Shown here: one piece after another, positions 7,380 through 13,892 of the stretch
Layout of the letters: every line of letters begins with the position of its first letter
Position numbering within the stretch: position 1 is the stretch's first letter
Assembly (NCBI GenBank): GCA_035315685.1
Contig: DATFXR010000309.1
Coordinates: 1 to 15,836, forward strand
DNA from: QHWK01 sp035315685
GTDB lineage: Bacteria > Acidobacteriota > Vicinamibacteria > Vicinamibacterales > CAVVIG01
Length of the DNA: 15,836 bases
Direction of reading: 5' to 3'
The notes under the pieces: generated by a model
What the model was told of the DNA's origin: nothing
The model's input: the letters and a program-made list of their open reading frames with translations, nothing else
Database searches by the model: none
Made by a program: the position numbers and the translations under genes

Positions 7380-8508
7380 ACTGCTCCACGGCGCTCTGCA
7401 GCGCGCGGGCGTTGGCGACCACGCGCTCGCCAGGCGGTAGTCCGGCCAGCAGTTCCTGCTGCTGGCCGGACAGCGTTTCGCCGCTGACCACTTCGCGGCG
7501 CACGAATTGCCCGCGCCCCGCCGGCACGTACACCCAGTCGCGATCGTGCAGCCTCAGGACCGCGGCGGCCGGGACGACGGCGTGCAGAGTCGTCGTCTGT
7601 CCATGAAACTTCGCTGACACGAACATGCCGACCGACATCACGCCGGGATTCGCGACGTCGATCCGGACTTTCGCGGTCCGCAGATTCGAGTCGAGCATCG
7701 CGCCGATGTTGGTGATGCGGCCGGTCAACACGCGATCTGGATAGGCGGTGAGACGGATGTCCGCCGCATCGCCGACCCGCACGGTCGGGAGGTCGCTCTC
7801 GAAGACGTCGCAGAGAACCCAGACGCGAGAGAGGTCGGAGATGGTGAACAGGCTCGGTGAGTTGTCGAGCGACTTCACGCCCGTCGCGGCCGCGACGTTC
7901 TGCTCGGTAATGATCCCCGCGGTGGGCGCCGTGATCTCGATGACGCCGGTCGGCGGCCCATTGATCGACGCGCCGAGGACATGCAGCCGTTCGGCGGTCG
8001 TCTGGACGTCGACGGCGGCCTTGGCTTGGGTATCCTCGGCGGCCTCGAGATCCTTCTTCGCAAGGGCGTCATGAGCGAACAGCGCCTGCGCACGATCGAG
8101 CCGGGTCCGCGCGAGCGTTTCGTCAGCGAGCGCTTTGCGATAGTCGGCGAACGCCGTGGCGACGTCTGCGCTCTGCATCCGCAGCAGCAGCTGCCCGCGG
8201 CGCACTTCGTCGCCGAGCCGGACGCGGACGTCGACGACGCGGCCGGATGCAAGCGACACGACCGGCATCGCCCGTGACACGTCCGGGCTGACGACACCGG
8301 TCACCGAGAGCTCCGCAACCGCGCGGCGCTCCGCCGCCGGCGCGAGCAGAAAGCGTTCCGGCTGATCGACCCGGAGGAGGCCGCCGTCGCCTTCGTCGTC
8401 GATCGGCGGAGGCGGCAGCGCGGTCGCCGGCGTCTGTGCCTGTCCACGTACGCAGGCACTCGACACGACGAGGCAGAAGGCGGCGCCGAGAAGACACGGG
8501 CGGATCAT
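7378..8508 (-). CDS. RND efflux periplasmic adaptor (membrane fusion protein, CzcB/CusB-like), probable lipoprotein
   Basis: A 376-residue exported protein. The N terminus is a hydrophobic signal ending in SSAC (C19), which suggests lipidation, though the lipobox is imperfect (Ser at -3). The first biotinyl-lipoyl half-motif is MPVVSLASGRVVDVRVRLGDEVRRGQLLLRM (81-111). A helical hairpin rich in Ala, Asp and Lys follows (about 115-180), then the second lipoyl half EITAPTAGIITEQNVAAATG (191-210), a beta-barrel domain with VWVLCDVFESDLPTVRVGD (229-247), and a membrane-proximal domain ending PPGERVVANARAL. It would bridge the inner-membrane pump to an outer-membrane channel. ATG 8508 is chosen because it gives a signal peptide and overlaps the upstream TGA as ATGA; the frame stays open upstream but that stretch lies inside the regulator gene. 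No His/Met-rich N-terminal metal domain is visible. Confidence 0.88.
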   Translation of the reverse strand: MIRPCLLGAAFCLVVSSACVRGQAQTPATALPPPPIDDEGDGGLLRVDQPERFLLAPAAERRAVAELSVTGVVSPDVSRAMPVVSLASGRVVDVRVRLGDEVRRGQLLLRMQSADVATAFADYRKALADETLARTRLDRAQALFAHDALAKKDLEAAEDTQAKAAVDVQTTAERLHVLGASINGPPTGVIEITAPTAGIITEQNVAAATGVKSLDNSPSLFTISDLSRVWVLCDVFESDLPTVRVGDAADIRLTAYPDRVLTGRITNIGAMLDSNLRTAKVRIDVANPGVMSVGMFVSAKFHGQTTTLHAVVPAAAVLRLHDRDWVYVPAGRGQFVRREVVSGETLSGQQQELLAGLPPGERVVANARALQSAVEQ

Positions 8509-8963
8509 CGTCGCGTCCGCGTGGAAATGAGAGACGCCTCGAGCGCGACCCGCACCAGTTGCGCGCGCGTGCGCACGTGCGTCTTGCGAAACAGGTGCTG
8601 CAGGGTGGCCTTGACGGCGCCTTCCGATACGCCGAGATCCGCGGCGATCTGCTTGTTCACGAGTCCTTCGAACACGCCCTCCAGGACGTCCAGCTCGCGC
8701 GCGGTCAGCGCCCCGCCGCGGCAATCGGGGCTGTCCGTCTCACGGGCGGTGATGTTCTGTAGCCGCCGATCGATCCGCGCGGCCATCACCGACCAGACCT
8801 GCGGTTCCACCTCGACGAGCGCCACCATCTCGGCGTCGGTCAGGTCGACACCTCGGTCACGCAGGCCGTTCAGGCAGGCCGCCCGTCCTGTCTCGAATCG
8901 ACGGCGGAACTCGCCGTCCGTCAGCAATCGACCGATCACGAGCTGAACGCTCCACTGCGACAT
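8505..8963 (-). CDS. LuxR/GerE-type transcriptional regulator with an NHLP-leader-like N-terminal domain
   Basis: A 152-residue protein. The C-terminal part (about 85-143) is a LuxR-family helix-turn-helix: LTARELDVLEGVFEGLVNKQIAADLGVSEGAVKATLQHLFRK, with the LTxRExxVL start, the NKxIAxxLxVSExxVKxxL recognition region and a following R-rich helix. The N-terminal part (1-70) is not a receiver domain: it lacks the Asp pocket and is too short. It reads like the leader-type helical domain of Os1348/Franean1_4349 (nitrile hydratase leader clan) proteins: VQLVIGRLLTDGEFRRRF, then a GLRDRGVDLTDAEMVAL segment. Start ATG 8963 is supported by GGGAAGG 7 nt upstream. It overlaps the adaptor gene by ATGA, so it is likely the first gene and own regulator of the metal-efflux operon. 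The inducing signal is unknown; no sensor kinase is nearby. Confidence 0.82.
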   Translation of the reverse strand: MSQWSVQLVIGRLLTDGEFRRRFETGRAACLNGLRDRGVDLTDAEMVALVEVEPQVWSVMAARIDRRLQNITARETDSPDCRGGALTARELDVLEGVFEGLVNKQIAADLGVSEGAVKATLQHLFRKTHVRTRAQLVRVALEASLISTRTRR

Positions 8964-8970
8964 CGTCGTG

Positions 8971-8977
8971 CCTTCCC
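8971..8977 (-). promoter_or_regulatory. Ribosome binding site deciding the regulator start
   Basis: GGGAAGG on the minus strand, 7 nt before ATG 8963. It argues against using the longer open frame that continues upstream to 9320 and overlaps the FG-GAP gene. The 106-nt gap 8964-9069 holds this site and probably the operon promoter, but I see no convincing -35/-10 pair. Confidence 0.6.
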
Positions 8978-9069
8978 AATCCCAGTGATCGACACCGGTG
9001 CGCGGGCAGCACACGTCGGCTGGCACACACACCACCGCGGTCCAGAAAACGTTGAGAACGAGTGGGCGA

Positions 9070-9669
9070 CTAGACGAGGCGAGCGGGCGGGGCGCGGAGA
9101 CCGCGCGGCAGAAGACGATGGCGATCGAAGTCCGACGGCAGCGTTGGCGGATGGATGCGCGCGGCGAGCACGACTGTCTGCGATCGTTCCTGGGCTGAGA
9201 AGAATGGCGCTGCCGTGCTGATCGCGGTCGGGCGACTCGATCCGCTGTCGGACAACGCCGACTCGCCGCCGACACTTCGCCGCCGCGCGGGCGTCTGGCG
9301 CGTAAACCTGCCGTGGCCATCGTTGAGCCAGATCACGACGTCACCGGACGCAGTGGCGGCGACGAGATCGAGGTCGCCGTCGTCGTCGACGTCGTCGTCG
9401 ATCAACGCTGCAATGGCGGCGTCGAGCCGAACGTCGGCGATCGAATCGGCGAGCCGCACGGACACGTGCGGCGGCCCGTCGAGATTCTGGATGCGCGCGA
9501 CATCGAGCCTGCCGTCGCCATCGAAGTCGCCCGATACGCCTTGCGGCAGCGCCGCGGCCACGTACGGCACGAACGTCGGGCTTCGACCGGCTGGCGCGAC
9601 CAGCGACGTCGCGCAGGCGGCGATCAGGACAACCAGCGTCGCGAGATGCGTGTGTTTGTGCGCAGACAT
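9070..9669 (-). CDS. Short exported FG-GAP/VCBS repeat protein
   Basis: A 199-residue protein with an N-terminal signal peptide (hydrophobic about residues 9-27, cleavage likely near APAG). Two Asp-rich loops of the DxDxDGxxD calcium-binding kind are visible: DFDGDGRLD (48-56) and DVDDDGDLD (93-101). The second is followed by LVAATASGDVVIWLNDGHGRF, the standard VCBS/FG-GAP blade. Only about two blades are present, far short of a full seven-bladed integrin-like propeller, and the last 75 residues (Arg/Pro/Ser-rich, ending PPARLV) carry no recognisable repeat. ATG 9669 is chosen as it starts the signal peptide; the open frame extends 35 codons upstream but with no signal-like start. It lies 106 nt upstream of the regulator on the same strand and may share transcription. 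Likely secreted; function unknown. Confidence 0.65.
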   Translation of the reverse strand: MSAHKHTHLATLVVLIAACATSLVAPAGRSPTFVPYVAAALPQGVSGDFDGDGRLDVARIQNLDGPPHVSVRLADSIADVRLDAAIAALIDDDVDDDGDLDLVAATASGDVVIWLNDGHGRFTRQTPARRRSVGGESALSDSGSSRPTAISTAAPFFSAQERSQTVVLAARIHPPTLPSDFDRHRLLPRGLRAPPARLV

Positions 9670-9830
9670 CGCCGGCACGGGAGACTGCAGTGGTCGCAGT
9701 ATCCCAAACGCCCGCGGGTGTAATCCAGCTATCTTTCGGCTATGAAAAAACCGTAAGAGCCAACCGTGGACCACGAATCGCAGTCTATGATCAGTGCGCG
9801 GGCTGCGCGCGTCTTGCGTGAGTTTGACGC
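9670..9830. other. Divergent intergenic region (promoters expected)
   Basis: This 161-nt gap separates the leftward FG-GAP gene from the rightward DUF1800 gene and must hold promoters for both. It contains the most A-rich stretch nearby (around 9741-9750), but I cannot fix a -35/-10 pair on either strand with confidence. No open frame, repeat or strong hairpin was found. Confidence 0.4.
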
Positions 9831-11387
9831 ATGAGCTTGAGGATCGCCATCGGCGTCTGCACGATCGGCCTCGTGCTCGCAGTGGTCGTCGTATCCGCAG
9901 CGACCGAACGGCGGGCGCTCTCGCGCGCAGACATCCGCTGGCTCGATCGAGTCACGTTCGGCGTCGACGCCGCCGTTGTCGCGCGCTACCAGCGTCTGGG
10001 CCGCGAGAAGTTCCTCGACGAGCAACTCCATCCGCCAGCCGACTCCCCGGCGCTCGCTACCGAGCTCGCCGCTCTCCCTGCCATCCAGCAGCCGGCTGCT
10101 GACCGCATCAAGGCAAACCGCGCCGAGCAGCTGCGGATCAACGCGCTGTCCAGCGAAGCCGACCGGCAGAAAGCGCGGACGGCGTTGAACCAGGCCGGCA
10201 ACGAAGTGGTCTACGAAACGATGAAGCGCCATCTCACGCGCGCGCTCGAATCGCCGTCGCAGCTGCGCGAGCAGATGACGTGGTTCTGGATGAATCACTT
10301 CAGCGTCTTTCAGGGCAAGGCGAACATCCGCTGGACACTCGCCGACTACGAGGAGCAGGCGATCCGCATGCACGCGCTCGGCCGGTTCAGCGACCTCGTG
10401 ATGGCGACCGTCACCGCTCCTGCGATGCTCGAGTATCTCGACAACGCGCAGAGCTCAGCGAAGCGGATCAACGAGAATTATGCGCGGGAGTTGATGGAAC
10501 TCCATACGCTGGGTGTGAGCGGCGGCACGAGCGGCTCGCGGTACACGCAGGCCGATGTGCAGGAGCTGGCGCGCGTCCTGACCGGCGTCGGGGTGAACCT
10601 CACCGATGCGGAACCGAAACTGCCGGCGAGGGTTCAGCCGCTCTACGTGCACCGCGGCCTGTTCGAGTTCAATCCGGCACGTCACGACGTCGACGACAAG
10701 ACCGTGCTCGGCCAGCGCATCAAGGGTGGCGATTCGTTGCTGGAGGTCGAGCGCGCGGTCGCGCTGCTCTGCGTGCAACCGGCGACTGCGCGGTTCATCA
10801 GCCGGAAGATTGCAACGTATTTCATCGCCGACGAGCCACCGGCCGCGCTCGTCGATCGCATGGCGGCGACGTTCCAGCACACCGGCGGTTCGATGGCCGC
10901 CGTCCTGCGTGCCATGTTCCTCGACAAGGATCTCACTGCTGCGCTCAACGCGCCGGCGCCGCGCCTCGTGAAATTCAAGGACCCGGTGCAATTCGTCGTG
11001 TCGTCGCTGCGCCTGGCCTACGACGGCAAGGAGATCACGAATTACCATCCGGTGACCGCCTGGCTGCAGCAGCTGGGCGAACCGCTCTACGGCCGCGTCA
11101 CGCCGGACGGCTATCCGCTGGTCGAGTCCGCGTGGACGAGCTCGGGACAGATCGTGCGGCGGTTCGAAATTGCGCGCGCCATCGGCAGCGGAAGCGCCGG
11201 GCTGTTCAACGGCGAAGACAACAAACCCGGGCCGTCCGTCGGATTCCCGATGCTGGCAACGCGCCTCTTCTACGACGCCGTCGAGCCGGCCCTCGGCGCG
11301 AAAACCCGCGACGCGCTCGACCACACGACGTCCCAGCAGGAGTGGAACATGGTGTTGCTCGCGTCGCCGGAATGGATGCAGCGATGA
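9831..11387 (+). CDS. DUF1800 domain protein, exported
   Basis: A 518-residue protein with an N-terminal signal or anchor helix (about 5-24). Family landmarks are RVTFGVDAAVVARYQRLG (40-57), MTWFWMNHFSVFQGK (151-165), and the diagnostic INENYARELMELHTLGVSGG block followed by YTQADVQELARVLTG (215-254). The central HDVDDKTVLGQRI and late FPMLATRLF segments also fit. DUF1800 proteins have no proven activity; they are exported and are nearly always encoded next to a DUF1501 protein, as here (ATGA overlap at 11384-11387). Length is typical. The ATG start at 9831 directly precedes the signal helix; no strong ribosome site is visible ahead of it. A role in cell-envelope or extracellular processes is inferred from export only. 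Confidence 0.92.
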   Translation: MSLRIAIGVCTIGLVLAVVVVSAATERRALSRADIRWLDRVTFGVDAAVVARYQRLGREKFLDEQLHPPADSPALATELAALPAIQQPAADRIKANRAEQLRINALSSEADRQKARTALNQAGNEVVYETMKRHLTRALESPSQLREQMTWFWMNHFSVFQGKANIRWTLADYEEQAIRMHALGRFSDLVMATVTAPAMLEYLDNAQSSAKRINENYARELMELHTLGVSGGTSGSRYTQADVQELARVLTGVGVNLTDAEPKLPARVQPLYVHRGLFEFNPARHDVDDKTVLGQRIKGGDSLLEVERAVALLCVQPATARFISRKIATYFIADEPPAALVDRMAATFQHTGGSMAAVLRAMFLDKDLTAALNAPAPRLVKFKDPVQFVVSSLRLAYDGKEITNYHPVTAWLQQLGEPLYGRVTPDGYPLVESAWTSSGQIVRRFEIARAIGSGSAGLFNGEDNKPGPSVGFPMLATRLFYDAVEPALGAKTRDALDHTTSQQEWNMVLLASPEWMQR

Positions 11388-12643
11388 CGATCTCCAGACG
11401 TGCGCTCCTCAAGCTCGGTCTCGCGGCCACCGCGGCCCCGCTCTGGCCGCTGCGCGGTATTGCCTCGCAGGTGTTCGCCGCGGCTGGAGCAGCCGACGCA
11501 CGATTCCTGCTCGTCTTCCTGCGCGGTGGATACGATGCCGTCAACGTCGTCGTGCCCGTCGCCAGCGACTTCTACTACGAATCGCGGCCGACGATCGCGA
11601 TCCCCCGGCCCGATCCGGCCAATCCGCTCGCCGCGATTTCACTCGACCGCGCCGGCGACGCGGTCACATGGGGTCTGCATCCGGCGCTCACGGACACGAT
11701 GCTCCCGCTCTGGCAGAAGGGTGCGCTGGCGTTCGTACCGTTTGCCGGCAGTCAGGATCTGACGCGCAGCCATTTCGAAACGCAGGACAGCGTCGAGGGC
11801 GGCCTGCCGGTCGGCGCGTCCGGAAGCGCTCCACGCGCGTACGGATCCGGCTTCCTCAACCGCCTCGCCGCTTCTCTCGGCTCGGTCGCCGCACCGGTCG
11901 CGTTCACCGATGGCTTGCCGGTCGTCATGACCGGCGACGTTGTCGTCCCGAACGTGTCGCTGAAGGGCACCGGCCGGGCGCCGTTCGACGATCGCCAGAC
12001 GAGGCTGCTGCTCGGGATGTACGCCGGCACCCGCTTCGAGCCGCTCATCGAAGAAGGCTTCGACCTGAGGAAGGCGGTCGCGGAACACGCCGAGATGATG
12101 GCCGCCGCCAGCGAGATGCAGGCAGCCAACCGCACCGCGATCACGGCAACCGGTTTCGAACTCGAGGCGCGCCGGATGGCGAGTCTGATGCAAGACAAGT
12201 TCAACGTCGCCTTCATCGACGTCGGCGGCTGGGATACACACGTCAACCAGGGCAACGCACAGGGGCAACTCGCGACTCTTCTGACCAGCCTCGGTCGCGG
12301 CCTTGCGGGATTCGCAGAGCAAATGGGTGCGGCCTGGAGCCGCACCGTCGTGGTCGTGATCTCGGAATTCGGGCGCACGTTCCGGGAGAACGGCACGCGC
12401 GGCACCGATCACGGGCACGGCAGCGTGTTCTGGGTGTTGGGCGGCGCGCTGCAGGGCGGGCGGATCGTCGGCGAACAGACGGTCCTGTCTGCGCTGACGC
12501 TGAATCAGAATCGCGATCTTCCGGTGCTCACGGAATATCGCGCGCTGCTCGGCGGTCTCTTCCAGCGGATGTATTCGCTCGACTCCGGGCGGCTGGCCCG
12601 CATCTTCCCGAGCGCGCGCCCGGTGGATCTGGGACTTCTCTGA
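11384..12643 (+). CDS. DUF1501 domain protein with Tat signal (sulfatase/phosphatase-like fold)
   Basis: A 419-residue protein. The N terminus ISRRALLKLGLAATAAP (3-19) is a twin-arginine signal, so it is probably exported folded, perhaps with a bound metal. Diagnostic DUF1501 motifs are FLLVFLRGGYDAVNVVVP (41-58), DVGGWDTHVNQGNAQGQL, and ISEFGRTFRENG then GTDHGHG (326-346), whose Glu/Asp/His residues look like a metal site of the alkaline-phosphatase/sulfatase superfamily to which the family is related. It lacks the Cys/Ser-x-Pro-x-Arg formylglycine motif of true sulfatases. It overlaps the DUF1800 gene by ATGA, the standard pairing; the two products probably work together outside the cytoplasm. 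Substrate is unknown. A GC-rich hairpin covers its stop codon. Confidence 0.92.
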   Translation: MTISRRALLKLGLAATAAPLWPLRGIASQVFAAAGAADARFLLVFLRGGYDAVNVVVPVASDFYYESRPTIAIPRPDPANPLAAISLDRAGDAVTWGLHPALTDTMLPLWQKGALAFVPFAGSQDLTRSHFETQDSVEGGLPVGASGSAPRAYGSGFLNRLAASLGSVAAPVAFTDGLPVVMTGDVVVPNVSLKGTGRAPFDDRQTRLLLGMYAGTRFEPLIEEGFDLRKAVAEHAEMMAAASEMQAANRTAITATGFELEARRMASLMQDKFNVAFIDVGGWDTHVNQGNAQGQLATLLTSLGRGLAGFAEQMGAAWSRTVVVVISEFGRTFRENGTRGTDHGHGSVFWVLGGALQGGRIVGEQTVLSALTLNQNRDLPVLTEYRALLGGLFQRMYSLDSGRLARIFPSARPVDLGLL

Positions 12644-12664
12644 GGGCGGGCGCCGCGGGCCCTC
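12642..12664 (+). terminator. GC-rich hairpin over the DUF1501 stop codon
   Basis: GAGGGC (12642-12647) pairs with GCCCTC (12659-12664) around an 11-nt loop. There is no T-run after it, so it is a weak intrinsic-terminator candidate. It lies in the 79-nt gap before the PmoC-like gene, which suggests the two regions are separate transcription units. Confidence 0.3.
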
Positions 12665-12722
12665 GCCAACGGTCCCGGCTTCCAATCTCACACTCCTTCG
12701 GTGGACAATAAACCAAACCACT

Positions 12723-13892
12723 ATGGCTACTCCTGCAGTCCGTGCCCTTCGCGTTCCACACGTCGGCGCCCTCGACGTCGATCGATCGGCCCGCGTGCCC
12801 TGGTCGATCTACGCGGTGTTGTTCGCCTCGACCTGCGTGATCCTCGGCGTGATGTGGGACATCTCGTGGCACCGGACCATCGGCCGCGACACGTTCTGGA
12901 CGCCGGCCCACATGGCCATCTACCTCGGCGGCGTCGTAGCCGGCTTGACGTGCGGATGGGTTGCGCTGCGGACGACGTTCGCGGGGACGCCGGACGACAT
13001 TTCCACCTCGGTGCGTTTCTGGGGATTTCGCGCGCCGCTGGGAGCCTGGGTCTGCATCTGGGGCGCATTCGCCATGCTGACCTCCGCGCCGTTCGACGAC
13101 TGGTGGCACAATGCGTACGGGCTCGACGTGAAAATCGTCAGCCCGCCGCACATGCTGCTCGCCGCCGGCATCGCCGCGATTCAGTGCGGCGCGATGCTGA
13201 TGGCGCTCGCCTGGCAGAACCGCGCGATCGGCGATCGGCGGAGTCTGGGACGCCTCTACCTGCTTGGCGCCGGCCTGCTGCTCCTGCTCGTCGCCACCGT
13301 CGCCACCGAGTACACGCAGCGCTGGGACATGCACCGCTCGCTGTTCTATCAGGTGACGGCCGGCGCGTTTCTGTTCTTCCTGATCAGCGCCGCGCGTGCC
13401 TCGATCTCGCGCTGGCCGGCGACGACCGCGGCGCTCGTCTACACGGCGCTGACCCTGTTCATGCTGTTGTTTCTGCCGCTGTTCGAAGGGCGGCCGCTGC
13501 TCGGGCCGATCTACGTGCCGGTCGATCACTTCGTGCCGCCGGACTTTCCCATCCTGATCGTCGTTCCGGCCCTTTGCATCGACCTGTTGATGCAGCGTGT
13601 GCGAGGACGCGACTGGGCACTGGCCGCGCTCATCGGCGTGACCTTCGTCGCCGTGTTCGTCGCGGCCCAGTGGCCGTTCGCCGACTTCCTGATGACCCCA
13701 TGGGCGCGCAACCGGTTCTTCGTCAGCGATCAGATGCAGTACAGCATCGGTCCAGCGATGCAGGCGCGCTGGTATCGGTTGAACCCGCCGGACAACCTCG
13801 CGCGCGGATTGTCGATCGCCGTCGTCATCGGATTCGTCTCGGCACGCTGCGGCCTGTGGTGGGGCAACTGGATGGCGCGGGTCCAGCGTTGA
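12723..13892 (+). CDS. Polytopic membrane protein with PmoC/AmoC-like CuC and CuD metal-site motifs (putative CuMMO-like subunit)
   Basis: A 389-residue protein with about nine or ten membrane helices (near 27-45, 60-82, 104-122, 141-164, 176-195, 207-224, 235-253, 273-290, 298-316, 363-380). Just after helix 1 comes D46-x3-H50-x12-H63, in the context DISWH, RDT, TPAHM. After helix 3 comes D125-x3-H129-x13-H143, in the context DDWWH, VSPPHM. Both spacings equal those of the PmoC metal ligands known from Methylococcus capsulatus (Asp156/His160/His173 and Asn227/His231/His245), and the neighbouring RDT-x-x-TPxH residues also match the PmoC/AmoC consensus as I remember it. The protein is longer than PmoC (about 260-290), and its C-terminal half (from about 262, with VPVDHFVPP and QWPF) is vaguely PmoA-like. 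ATG 12723 has no good ribosome site. The stop overlaps the next start (TGATG). Gene existence is sure; the CuMMO relation is inferred, and activity is unknown. Confidence 0.72.
   Translation: MATPAVRALRVPHVGALDVDRSARVPWSIYAVLFASTCVILGVMWDISWHRTIGRDTFWTPAHMAIYLGGVVAGLTCGWVALRTTFAGTPDDISTSVRFWGFRAPLGAWVCIWGAFAMLTSAPFDDWWHNAYGLDVKIVSPPHMLLAAGIAAIQCGAMLMALAWQNRAIGDRRSLGRLYLLGAGLLLLLVATVATEYTQRWDMHRSLFYQVTAGAFLFFLISAARASISRWPATTAALVYTALTLFMLLFLPLFEGRPLLGPIYVPVDHFVPPDFPILIVVPALCIDLLMQRVRGRDWALAALIGVTFVAVFVAAQWPFADFLMTPWARNRFFVSDQMQYSIGPAMQARWYRLNPPDNLARGLSIAVVIGFVSARCGLWWGNWMARVQR

Noticed and set aside
5286..7487. 733-codon plus-strand open frame antisense to the RND pump
   Set aside because: It is a shadow of the high-GC codon pattern of the pump gene: Asp/Arg/His/Gln-rich, no domain, no ribosome site, and it runs past the pump start into the adaptor gene.
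8509..8724. Longer N terminus for the RND adaptor
   Set aside because: It would bury the signal peptide and covers the regulator's helix-turn-helix coding region; ATG 8508 gives a proper signal and an ATGA overlap.
9371..9403. GTC/GAC trinucleotide repeat
   Set aside because: It simply encodes the Asp-rich calcium loop of the FG-GAP protein; not a separate repeat element.
10280..11383. Longer N terminus for the DUF1501 protein
   Set aside because: This is the shadow frame of the DUF1800 gene; the Tat signal begins at ATG 11384.
12684..12722. Promoter (AATAAA-like -10) just ahead of the PmoC-like gene
   Set aside because: An A-rich hexamer is present but there is no -35 match at normal spacing; not strong enough to annotate.
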